Shown here: positions 9,663-18,487 of the stretch, one piece after another
How the letters are laid out: every line of letters begins with the position of its first letter
Position numbering within the stretch: the first letter of the stretch is position 1
Source of the DNA: Hondaea fermentalgiana
Lineage: Eukaryota; Sar; Bigyra; Thraustochytrida; Thraustochytriidae
Assembly (NCBI GenBank): GCA_014084085.1
Contig: NPFB01000024.1
Coordinates: forward strand, 79,188 to 143,187
Length of the DNA stretch: 64,000 bases
Direction: 5' to 3'
Notes under the pieces: generated by a model
What the model was told of the DNA's origin: nothing
The model's input: the letters and a program-made list of their open reading frames with translations, nothing else
Databases searched by the model: none
Position numbers and translations under genes: made by a program

Positions 9663-10267
9663 CAACGTTTGATGTTTTCTTCACCAGGACTCCTTTTCTC
9701 TTCAAGAGTTGCTCTTGCTTGTCGCCACTGCTGGGCCACCGGCGTGGTTTTTAGCAGCGTTTCTTTACGTTAATGCATCCGATCATGTTCAGTTACCTAT
9801 ACCTTGCTCTCAGCAGCATTTCGACATCGTTCGATATGTGAAAGCCAGAGCAAATTTGTAGATGCACGGCGGAAGTACACGGCTTTATACTGCAGATCTT
9901 GTCCAGGTTAGAGTGGCACTGCGCCAACGTCAGAATTCGAGAAGAATGCGCACTATGGCTAACCAAGCTCGGAGGGGCTCACTGAGGATGTCGAAGATGA
10001 CTCAGACCAACTCCTCAACCCATGTCGTGCTTCACCCAATCTTCGACCACACTTGGCCTCAAGCGACAATGTGACAGAAAGCGACAATGTGCCAGTACCT
10101 ATGAGTCCGCAAGCGAGAGAAGGAGAAGCCCAGTCCAAGTTTGAGCCTGTGAGAGTGAAATAGAGGCACCGTGACAGTGAGTCCGAGTCACCGACGGTCC
10201 GAGTCGTCCAGAAACGTAACGGGTTTCTGCGAGCAGCAAGTCGAGCGGAGAGCGAGCGCGACGGACG
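9663..10267. other. Intergenic region, nothing recognised
   Basis: About 600 bp between two same-strand genes. It must contain the 3' end of the glycosyltransferase transcript and the promoter of the small secreted protein. No convincing coding frame or RNA gene. Confidence 0.5.
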
Positions 10268-10681
10268 ATGGTGTCAGGCGGCGCGGCGAGAGCGTTGGTC
10301 GTCATCGTGGCGGTCATGGCCTTGTGGACGACGCATAGCGCCGAAGCCATTGTGGCACGGCCAACGGTGACGCGAGCTTTATCAGAGACTCCGTGCGCGC
10401 GAAAAACTTGCGATCAAGGCCGATGCAAGTTTGAGGACTGCAAGGAGCCCGTCTCGTGCGCGGGAGGGGCGTGCGAGATGACGCGATGTTTCAGGCCCAC
10501 GTGCAAGGGCGGGAACTGTGTCTTTGATGCTTCAGAGTTTCCGAGCTGTTCGGGCGGTCGCTGTAAATTCGAGAATTTGGTCACCTCGCTAGACGCAACC
10601 TCGTGCACGGGCGGCGCTTGCACACTTGGCGAGAACGGCCAGGCTATCAAGTCGGCGCCGAACGAGGACCTTGCCTTTTGA
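10268..10681 (+). CDS. Small secreted Cys-rich protein with CxGGxC repeats
   Basis: A 137-aa protein with a classic signal peptide (about residues 1-26: Ala/Val/Leu core, then HSAEA). The mature part has 13 Cys residues. It contains four copies of C-x-G-G-x-C (SCAGGAC, TCKGGNC, SCSGGRC, SCTGGAC) and one variant (TCDQGRC), most followed by a short basic/aromatic segment. The spacing suggests a run of small disulfide-bonded turns. I do not recognise a characterised family; similar CxGGxC arrays occur in secreted proteins of several protists. Function unknown: an extracellular or cell-surface structural protein is plausible. The frame ends cleanly at TGA and convergent transcription follows about 160 bp downstream. 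Confidence 0.72.
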   Translation: MVSGGAARALVVIVAVMALWTTHSAEAIVARPTVTRALSETPCARKTCDQGRCKFEDCKEPVSCAGGACEMTRCFRPTCKGGNCVFDASEFPSCSGGRCKFENLVTSLDATSCTGGACTLGENGQAIKSAPNEDLAF

Positions 10682-10744
10682 TGTATCAGAGATAGAGTCG
10701 ATCTGTGCAGGGAAAAGGAGATGGAAAAGAAAAATCATGTTTTT

Positions 10745-10769
10745 GTATGTATGAATGAATGAATGAATG
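10745..10769. repeat. ATGA/GAAT tetranucleotide microsatellite
   Basis: Four tandem GAAT units plus partial copies in the convergent spacer. It is followed by an AT-rich near-palindromic stretch around CCTATGTAGGCCTACGTAGG (about 10786-10805). Confidence 0.9.
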
Positions 10770-10838
10770 TGTAAATTTCTGTATGCCTATGTAGGCCTAC
10801 GTAGGTATATATGTATGCATGTAAGAGTAGCTGAAGGC

Positions 10839-13800
10839 CTACTGGATCACAAACCAAAGATTTGCAAGGTTTTGACGCAAACTAAGGACCGCCATACTTG
10901 GCAGCTTGCAGCCACGAACCACGAGCTCCTCGAGATATACAAATGAATACATGAGTGTGATGGAGCGCTTCGTGATTCGTGTGCCAGAGAGCGAGAGGGA
11001 ACGCATGCTCATGCCAAAGGCTTGCGCGAGACATTTGACAGCCTCATCGCCAATACCTGCGTTTTGCGAGAGGTTCAGGCGCTTGAGCTTGGCGCGCATC
11101 GAACACAAGTGGGAAACCCCGGTATTGGTGATGAGACCCCCACAAATCTCCAGTGACTCAAGATGGGCGAGGCCAGCAGCCATGAGGTCGCGGCAGCCTC
11201 GGTCCGTCACATGGGCCCCAAAAAGATCGAGGTGCTTGAGATTGCGAAGCGAGCGCAAACGCAAGAGACAGGGACCGGAAATATCGCCCGTGTCAATGTT
11301 AAGCCGCTCCAGACTGTAAAGACGCTGCGCAAGAATGCTCACGCCCGCGTCCGAAACGCCAGACTGAAAAAGATTCAAGTCTACGAGCGCAGGAAGAACC
11401 GCGACATGGCGCATCGAGTCGTCGTCTAGATCGGTCTCGCTCAGATCGAGCGTGTGCAAGTGGACGAGAGCGACGAGATGCGCGAGTCCGCTCGCGGTGA
11501 TGCGACACGATTCGAGCTTGAGGCTCCGCAGCGAACGTGCACGCTTGGCCAAAATGGCGAGCGAGCGGTCGTCCACGGAGGTGTTGGACAGATTGAGTTC
11601 CTGGAGCTGCCCAAAATTCTCGTCATCAGCGAGACGAACCACGGGGACGTATTCGAGGCTGAGACTCTTCAAGCTGGGCAAAGACAACAGCTGCGCTGCG
11701 CCATTGCCCAACGAAGAGCACTGTGTCACGTCGAGGTGCTCGAGCGCAACCAGTTGCGTGAGACATGGAACGGCCGCAGCTGTGATCGGGTTTTGCGCAA
11801 GCACAAGCGAGCGGAGATTTCGCAGGCAAGATAGATGCTGCGCACCAAGATCGTCGACGCTGCAGAACCCTGCGTCCAGGTGCTCGAGGTTATAGAGACC
11901 GCAGCGGTCTGCATTCTCAAATTGAGACGAGATTGTTGCAAGATCGTATGGCGCACGAGTCAACGTGGAAACAATGGACGGGCACGATCCGCTCGACGAG
12001 GAAAAGGTTTTCACGGAAGCACCGGTATCCAGATTCGGGCTCGTGCTCGACGAGGCCAAAGAGCTGTATGAATCCTGGCGAGCGCGCGACTTGCGCAGCT
12101 TCCATGCTGATCGGCGACGACTCATTGATCCAGAGGACTTGAGTGGGCGCAAGACACGGCGCAAGAACGGGTCAGGCGAACTTCCCTGAGACGATTGCGA
12201 TGGCAGCTGGTGCTGGGGCTGAGGACTACCTCCACGAAGTTCATGGCCAAGCGACTCCATTGTCGGCTCTTCCTCGCTTTCGAGGCTTGATGTCGCGCGA
12301 GCGCCGCTTCCTTGATCACCTCGTGGCTCTTGTCTTTGGAGTCGCAAGGAGGACGTTTCCTCAGCGTCGTGGTCATCGTGCGAGAACGCCGTGCTTTGCG
12401 GGGACAACGAAAGTGTTCGAGTGGATCCACTGAGCGGCGAGGAGAGCATGGAGTTGAGCGAGACGCGTCGCGACGACATTGCTGATAGCGCAGTGGCTGA
12501 GGATGTGCTGCTCCTGCTGCTACTGCTACGCGGGTCGCTATTGTCATCGCTAATGTCGAACTCATCACTCTCCATGACAAAGCCTGCATCTGCGTACCCG
12601 CGCGCATCTTCAAGATCACTTGCCGATGAATGAATCGGATCGCGGAGCCTCGAGTTTGTGCGCGGGTCTTCGACAAGACCATGTACATGACCAACCTCTT
12701 CCACCAAAGTTGCATCTTCGTCCGAGTCATTTTCTTCTTCAATGTCGTCATCATCGCTTTCGAAGAACGAGGCCATGGAGCGATACGAGTCATTGTCTTG
12801 GAAGACGGCTTCGATGGAAAGAGCCTGGCGCTGCTGTCTCGGAAAGAAGGAATGGTCGGTGGCGTCATAGCAACGCACGATGGCGTCGAGCAGGAGCGGA
12901 GCCCCACGCTGAAGGCTAGGCCGGAAGGCGGAAAGAACGTTGTGGTCCACGTTCGGGATGAGGCCAACGTTAAGACTGCGCAGATTGCAAAGTAGCGCGA
13001 GCTGGCAAAGGTAGACTGGCGTAAAGAGTTGGCAGCGATTCAAATTCAGGGTGCGCAGTTCTTTAGCCATGATGATCCGTGCAAGCGTGGCGTCGGTGAG
13101 GCGCGGGCAGCCCGAAAGGTTAAGCTCTCGAAGCGTGTTCGACAAGGCAGACACGACAAAAGCGACGCTGGCATCTGTGAGCGCTACACAAGACTCGAGA
13201 CGAAGGACCTCGAGCACCCCTTTACCAAAGCCGAGGGCGCCGATGCTGCGCAAACCTTCGTCGGTGATGCTTGTGCAATGCGAGAGATCAAGGATGCGCA
13301 GGCCAACGAGCCGCGTCATGTCCGGGAGCCAATTGTCGGTGATGCCGGGGTACTGAGCAAGACGTACCTCTGTAATCTCGCAGCGGTGAAAGGCGGCGAG
13401 AATGTCTTCGCGCAAGAGCTTGTGCTTGCGCGCCATTTCAAAGAGTTGCAAAGCGATTTCCTTGGGCAAAGCGCGCAAGTTCATGCGTGGAGTGCCGTCA
13501 CGCGCGACCCAGTCTTCCGTGTGCTGGCAAAGGGTACGCATGCAGAGATCGACGAGGCTGAGTGGGCTATAGACGAGGTCGTGATCCTGGACCGCCAGGA
13601 GCGTCTCAGCGGCAGTCCGTGCATAATCGCTTTCTGCCTCGAGGAGCGACGATGGCGGCGGGCGGCTGGGAACGGAGATGGACCGCGTCGCGCGATCCGC
13701 GAATGAGGCAAGCGCCGGTTGCGTCGCATCATTGCATGCGCCCGTGACGGGCGCTGTGAATGCAATTTGGGAGGGCATGGCGCTCACGCTCGGGCGTCTC

Positions 13801-14309
13801 GGCATGCCAAGGGGTAGGACGTTTCGCTGTGCGACGGACTTGATCACTTCGGAAGAGTTGGTCTGCACGCGATACGTTCGTGTGCGAGGTTTCTTCCGCT
13901 GCTCTTGATTCTGATTCTGATTCTGATTCTGATTCTGATTCTGTTGCTGAACTGGTTGGTCTTGTTGTTCTTGTTGTCGTCTGTGGTTGACGTGCTGCGC
14001 TGTCTGCCAACGCAACTGCGGACGTCGCTCCTGGACGTGCGCAGCGCGAGTGGCGCGACGCGCGGATTGCATCGGTTGGTCATGCGTCCGTCGTTGCTGC
14101 TGCTGCTGCTGCTGCTGCGGCGGCAGCTGCTGATGCTGCTGGGGCAAAGTCTGGGTCTGCATCCGCTGCTGCGCGCGGAGCTGGCGCACGATATTATGCA
14201 CGTCGGCGCCGCCCACGTCAAGCTCGCCCCCGAAGACCACGCCTCCGTGCGTCGGCCGCGCTCTGCGCCGGACCGTTCCCGCGTCTGCCCCGCTCATCGA
14301 CGCGCCCAT
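10839..14309 (-). CDS. Leucine-rich repeat protein with polyQ and NQ tracts
   Basis: An uninterrupted 1156-aa frame. The N-terminus (about 50-140) is low complexity: a polyQ run encoded by (CTG)n on the plus strand and an Asn-Gln repeat encoded by (GATTCT)n. From about 255 there is a helical lead-in (LRALPKEIALQLFEMARKHK), then AMN1/F-box-type LRRs (about 320-430) with units such as LRILDLSHCTSITDEGL. An acidic/Ser-rich disordered linker (about 480-780) follows, then a second LRR block (about 798-1156) with LKRLNLSQNAGIGDEAV-type units. Cys-containing LRRs of this kind are common in substrate-binding parts of ubiquitin ligases and in protist scaffold proteins. I see no clear F-box, so a specific role is not assigned. 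The start at 14309 is the first ATG of the frame. Confidence 0.8.
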   Translation of the reverse strand: MGASMSGADAGTVRRRARPTHGGVVFGGELDVGGADVHNIVRQLRAQQRMQTQTLPQQHQQLPPQQQQQQQQRRTHDQPMQSARRATRAAHVQERRPQLRWQTAQHVNHRRQQEQQDQPVQQQNQNQNQNQNQNQEQRKKPRTRTYRVQTNSSEVIKSVAQRNVLPLGMPRRPSVSAMPSQIAFTAPVTGACNDATQPALASFADRATRSISVPSRPPPSSLLEAESDYARTAAETLLAVQDHDLVYSPLSLVDLCMRTLCQHTEDWVARDGTPRMNLRALPKEIALQLFEMARKHKLLREDILAAFHRCEITEVRLAQYPGITDNWLPDMTRLVGLRILDLSHCTSITDEGLRSIGALGFGKGVLEVLRLESCVALTDASVAFVVSALSNTLRELNLSGCPRLTDATLARIIMAKELRTLNLNRCQLFTPVYLCQLALLCNLRSLNVGLIPNVDHNVLSAFRPSLQRGAPLLLDAIVRCYDATDHSFFPRQQRQALSIEAVFQDNDSYRSMASFFESDDDDIEEENDSDEDATLVEEVGHVHGLVEDPRTNSRLRDPIHSSASDLEDARGYADAGFVMESDEFDISDDNSDPRSSSSRSSTSSATALSAMSSRRVSLNSMLSSPLSGSTRTLSLSPQSTAFSHDDHDAEETSSLRLQRQEPRGDQGSGARATSSLESEEEPTMESLGHELRGGSPQPQHQLPSQSSQGSSPDPFLRRVLRPLKSSGSMSRRRSAWKLRKSRARQDSYSSLASSSTSPNLDTGASVKTFSSSSGSCPSIVSTLTRAPYDLATISSQFENADRCGLYNLEHLDAGFCSVDDLGAQHLSCLRNLRSLVLAQNPITAAAVPCLTQLVALEHLDVTQCSSLGNGAAQLLSLPSLKSLSLEYVPVVRLADDENFGQLQELNLSNTSVDDRSLAILAKRARSLRSLKLESCRITASGLAHLVALVHLHTLDLSETDLDDDSMRHVAVLPALVDLNLFQSGVSDAGVSILAQRLYSLERLNIDTGDISGPCLLRLRSLRNLKHLDLFGAHVTDRGCRDLMAAGLAHLESLEICGGLITNTGVSHLCSMRAKLKRLNLSQNAGIGDEAVKCLAQAFGMSMRSLSLSGTRITKRSITLMYSFVYLEELVVRGCKLPSMAVLSLRQNLANLWFVIQ
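13907..13942. repeat. (GATTCT)6 coding repeat
   Basis: Six hexanucleotide units that encode alternating Gln and Asn on the minus strand inside the LRR gene; likely length-variable between strains. Confidence 0.9.
14095..14118. repeat. (CTG)n trinucleotide repeat encoding polyQ
   Basis: Eight units read as Gln codons on the minus strand of the LRR gene. Confidence 0.9.
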
Positions 14310-16047
14310 CCTCTCCTCGCCCCCAGACCTCGCGGCGCTCGTCTCCGCCTCCGCCTCCTCGCCCTACCTCGTCGCCCTCGTCGCCCTCGTCGCCCGCGCG
14401 CTTGTCGCCCTTGTTCGAGTTCGAGTTCTGCGCGGGCTCGCGGATCCCTGATGCGCGACCTTTCTTTCCCGCGTCTGGACCTCCCTGTCTCCCTCCGCTC
14501 CCTCGGCCGGCGGCAGAGCCGAGCCTCGGGGCCGCGCGCTCGGGCCGCGCTGCCGCCGCGCGTCTGCGCTGCGCTCGCGCGCCGGGGTCCTGCGCGGGCG
14601 GGGCGGCGTCGCGCGGGCGCGGCGCGGCGAGGCGGGGGATTTCGCGCTTCTTTCCGGGTCTGCTGCGCCTGCTCCTGCTGCTTCGGGCTGGCTGGAGGGA
14701 TAGGGATCGAAGGGGAGGAGGATCAGTTGGTTGAAGCACGAGGAGAGGGATGGCGCATGATCGAGCAAGGCCTCCCGAACGACCCGAGGACGGCCGATGA
14801 AGACCGCGCAGCGAGCTCCGGCCAGCCTGCGTCTCCGCTCGGCTTTGCTCGCGCGCTGCTGCCGAAGACGATGGACACGTAGTACGTACAAGGAGAGTCG
14901 AGGATGGGTTTTGTTGCTTGCTGGTATAGTGATCGCGTAGACGTGGGCGCACGCGTGCCAGTCCTGCCCACGCCCGCCTCGCGGCGATGCCCTGGGACTC
15001 GAGCTCGAGGACGCAAGAGAAGACTGGCGCAAGAGGAACGGTCGCGAGACCGGGACGGGGAGCGCGAAGACGAGGTGATGGCTTAGAGGACGCGGAAGGC
15101 GAGGCCAGGCACGGCAAGGGCACGCAAGTGCAGCAGCGCACGAGGCTTTCTCTCAGGCTGAAAGAGAGGAGAGGGAGGTCTGAGCCGCGCGGAGCGGGCC
15201 GCAGTGGAGGACGGAGGCGCCGCGGACGCGCCCTGTGCTTCCCGCGCCCGTTGGCCTCTGGCCTCCTCTGCGAGTTGTGAGAGGCGCTCGTTCTAGTGGC
15301 CGCAGACTTCCTCTTCCCGAGCTGTGGGAGTTTCTGCCGGATTAGATATTCGGAAACCAATACAGTATTGACAGGAGGGGGTGCGGGAAAAGACTTTTCC
15401 GGCGTGACGTAAGGGCCGGCGGCGAAAGACGCTCTCTTTGCCTGGTAGGTCGACGGTCGATAATGTGCTCTTGCGCGCGCGAGGAAACAGCACTCCAGTT
15501 CGGGCCGCAGACCGGCGACAGGCAGGACGGCCAGAGGTCGGGCGCCACGACTGCCGCTGTTCGCTCGTGCTGCTCTCGCTGCAGCCCTTTCTTCTATGGC
15601 TGCGCGTGCCAGTAGGGCGCGGCGCGGAAGGATTGGCCCTCGCCCGCGGCCGAAGTCCGCACGAGACAAATAGGCCTAATAAATATTCTTGTTCCTGACC
15701 CAAACCGTGCGTGCGCATAAATCCGACGACCACCGTGATAGCCGCTAAAGTTTTCAGTGATTCGCTGATGGAGGTCGCGATCATCGTTGCGTCTGCGCGC
15801 AGCAGCAGCACGAGCACGAGCACGAGCAACAGGGGACAGACAGCGCGCCAGAGCCTGTGTTGGTTTTCTAAAGGTTCAAGCGCCTGCCTGCCTTCGATGC
15901 AACGAACGCTGGCATAGCGATCGTGCGACAAGCCTGGATGGCAGCAGCGAGCGACGGGTAACCTCCGTAGCAACGAAAGATCTAGTCTGCGGTGTGGTCG
16001 GGCTCGCAAGGAGGGCCAATCAAACGCTAACTGGCTGATCAGCTGAT

Positions 16048-16079
<32 letters not shown>

Positions 16080-16261
16080 CTGCTGGCTGGCTAGCTGACG
16101 TAAACGCAGACAAACGCTACAGCAAAAAGACGCCTAGGCTAGTTTTTTAAAAATTAATCGTCATGTTGGTTGCTCCTCACTGTCAAAATAGCAAAGCAAA
16201 GCAGCAAAAAGAAAACAAGAGAGGGAAAATACAATGACTAACAATCGATAATGGAGACCTA
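14310..16261. other. Long GC-rich stretch without a supported gene
   Basis: Almost 2 kb upstream of the LRR gene and downstream of the YbeY-like gene. Open frames of up to 483 codons exist on the minus strand but are Arg/Ala/Pro-rich without domains. A 238-codon minus frame (15293-16009) contains a hydrophobic patch but nothing recognisable. The stretch also holds a GGCT tetranucleotide repeat at its right end. A multi-exon gene cannot be excluded. Confidence 0.4.
16047..16093. repeat. (GGCT)n tetranucleotide repeat
   Basis: About ten tandem GGCT units with small interruptions, downstream of the YbeY-like gene. Confidence 0.9.
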
Positions 16262-17200
16262 TCAGTCCAGGCCCAGCGTGACCAGGCCCTTGGAACGGTT
16301 CCAGCCGAGCTCCTCGAGAAAAGAGTCCTCGGCCTGACGCATCAACTTGGCGTCTTTTTTCGTCTCGTGGTCAAAGAGCGCCAAATGCAATGCGCCATGG
16401 ACAAGCAGAATACGAATCTCATCGCGCAGACTATGACCGCGCTCATCCGCCTGAAGAGCGGCCGTGTCAGCGGAAATGATGAGGTCGCCGAGAAAGGCAG
16501 TGGCGTCCTCACTTGCAGACAAGTCCACTTCCTTAAGAGCGTCAGCGCCTTCGTAGTATTCCGTGTCTGCCGCCGCGGCTTCGTACTTGGACAAGTCAAT
16601 GTTCTCGTCATCCTCCTCACTTCCCCACTTGTCGAGCTCCTTTTGAAACTCCTCGTCAAACGCTTGCATATTGCCATCGGGGCCATTCTTCATCATGAGT
16701 GATGGGTCGAACATGCCTTTGAGCAGTTCTTCGGTCGACATCTTTGCTGCCGCGTGGCCGCTCATGGAGATGCTACCGCCGTTGCTTTCAAAGTCGGCGT
16801 GCATTGCGAACATCGGGTACGAAAGCACGTCCGTGGGCATGGGTACATCCCGGTCGTTTTCGTTGAGCTCCGCAATGGTCTCGTCGCAGACCAAACTCAA
16901 GCTCACGCCCATGGTAGGCCTTTCAGTTTCCATTTGCGCGTGCACAAGGGCATGCAGACCAACGCAGGCCCTGAGATGCTTGTCGACCGGGGACTTGGGC
17001 TTTTCCAGGAGCGACCTTTTGCACAGGAGGCTGACAACACGCTGCGCATCGGCGAGGATTTCCGCGCGGGCCTGACGACCGCTGGCGCCTGGAGGCCAGC
17101 GCAGCAGCGCGTTATCAAGTCTTGGCAGCTTACTCTCCGAGGCGAGTGAGACCAGGGTCCCCCAGCCCGCCGCGCCTTTGCGCAATCCCTTCGCGGCCAT
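16262..17200 (-). CDS. ybeY: YbeY-like endoribonuclease / rRNA maturation factor with large insertion
   Basis: A 312-aa protein. The family hallmarks are present in order: AELNENDRDVPMPTDVLSYP (about 110-129; the family has LN...R..D.PTDVLSFP), LGDLIIS (about 240-246) and the metal-binding HGALHLALFDH (about 267-277; family HGxLHLxGxDH with three His). YbeY is a single-strand-specific zinc endoribonuclease needed for 16S rRNA 3'-end maturation in bacteria and organelles. In most members only 10-25 residues separate the PTDVLSYP and GDLIIS elements; here there are over 100, acidic and disordered-looking (Asp/Glu/Lys/Met-rich). The N-terminal 80 residues are extra and could be a mitochondrial targeting sequence. 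In a plastid-lacking protist the site of action would be the mitochondrion; that is inference. Confidence 0.85.
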   Translation of the reverse strand: MAAKGLRKGAAGWGTLVSLASESKLPRLDNALLRWPPGASGRQARAEILADAQRVVSLLCKRSLLEKPKSPVDKHLRACVGLHALVHAQMETERPTMGVSLSLVCDETIAELNENDRDVPMPTDVLSYPMFAMHADFESNGGSISMSGHAAAKMSTEELLKGMFDPSLMMKNGPDGNMQAFDEEFQKELDKWGSEEDDENIDLSKYEAAAADTEYYEGADALKEVDLSASEDATAFLGDLIISADTAALQADERGHSLRDEIRILLVHGALHLALFDHETKKDAKLMRQAEDSFLEELGWNRSKGLVTLGLD

Positions 17201-18487
17201 CTTCGACTGCTAGCTGCTTCTTCTTTTTCTATTGAATCCTGGCTTCCGCTCGACCAAGGTCCTCGTGCGCGCTCCGGCCAGCCGCGACTCGCTCGGGCGT
17301 GCTTCTTCGCGCTCTCGCGCCTGCGCTCGCTCGTCTCGCCCTGCTGCTTGCTCGTATGGCCTCGCGCCACTCAGTCTCAGCTCGTCGACGAGAAGAACGT
17401 TCTCTCGGCTTTTCTTTCTCCAACTTGAACGTTCTTTTCGTTCTCTTTCTGGCCACCCGTTCCACCCAATGTGCTCTGGAGTAGTGGTGTGGCTACGACG
17501 GGCTACGATGGGAAGAAAGCAAGCAATCGATCCCTTCCCAAGTCGTCGAGTCGGAGCAATCAAAATTTGCTGTTCCCTCACCGGCTAAGTTGATCTGACT
17601 GTGACTGTGAGTGAAGAAGGCGATCGATCATCCATCCATCACCTCCAGGATTATGACCATGATCCCATCTCTCCGTAGCTGTCAGAGCAAGCTTGTGACG
17701 AGACCTTGTTCTCGGCAGCTGCAGCACTATGCACAGGCCTTCTGCAGCTGCTACCACAAAGTCGATCAATGTCCTCACCAATGTCTTCTGGCCGCCTGAA
17801 GTTGAAGTCGCCCCGCCTTACTACCGTGGAAGGTGTTTTCTTCTTCGTTTCTTTTTTTTGTGGCGCGACGCGGTGGCAACAACGACAGGAAATGAAAACA
17901 ACCACGGCGACGAGCGAGAACCCCGCGACGCCGGCGCCCGGTGAAGTTCCGCCGCGTTCTATGGCTTCCGCCGCGGCTTCTCTCGAAATACGAGCTGCAG
18001 GGCGCGCGCCTGCTGCCTTGTATGCGGCGCCCGCTCCGGCCGGGCGCCCGTCTTTTCTTTCGTTCTTTCTGCCGTTCTCTCCCCGTTCTCCGCCCCGCCC
18101 CTCCTTGCGCCTATCACTTTTCTTCTCCTCGCTTGTGCTTGCGCGGCCGGCCAGCCGAAGGCCACTGGACGCGGCGCATTCTCGTGTTGCGCCGCGGCCC
18201 CGCAAGTCGGGTATAGCGCCAGGTGCGACTTGCCGGCGCCTCGCTTGCTAGCTAGCTAGTACTACGTGGCCCGCCCAACCAAGGCAGACTCGGGCAGACC
18301 AGACGCGCAGACCCGCTTTGAGAGCCGCAGCGCGGAGGGCAGGGCGAGCGGGCGATCGATCGAGGCTGGCTGGCTGGCTGGCCGGCCGGCTGACTGACTG
18401 GCGTAACGCGCTACGTGTCGCGCCGTCCGCGCGTAGCGTAGAAGCTCCAGGAGTACGACTTGCACGCAAGCCAAAAAGCAAGCAAGA
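17201..18487. other. Divergent intergenic region (YbeY-like / ADC synthase)
   Basis: About 1.3 kb of GC-rich DNA between two divergent genes. Open frames here are low-complexity. GGCT/GGCC-type short repeats sit at about 18365-18400. Both promoters must lie here. Confidence 0.5.

Noticed and set aside
12122..12967. 281-codon minus-strand frame within the LRR gene
   Set aside because: Shifted frame of the acidic Ser-rich linker of the real gene.
14218..15669. 483-codon minus-strand frame
   Set aside because: Low-complexity translation, overlaps the start of the LRR gene in another frame, no domain.
15293..16009. 238-codon minus-strand frame with a hydrophobic patch
   Set aside because: The hydrophobic run is encoded by a GAGCAC-type repeat; the rest has no recognisable protein features.
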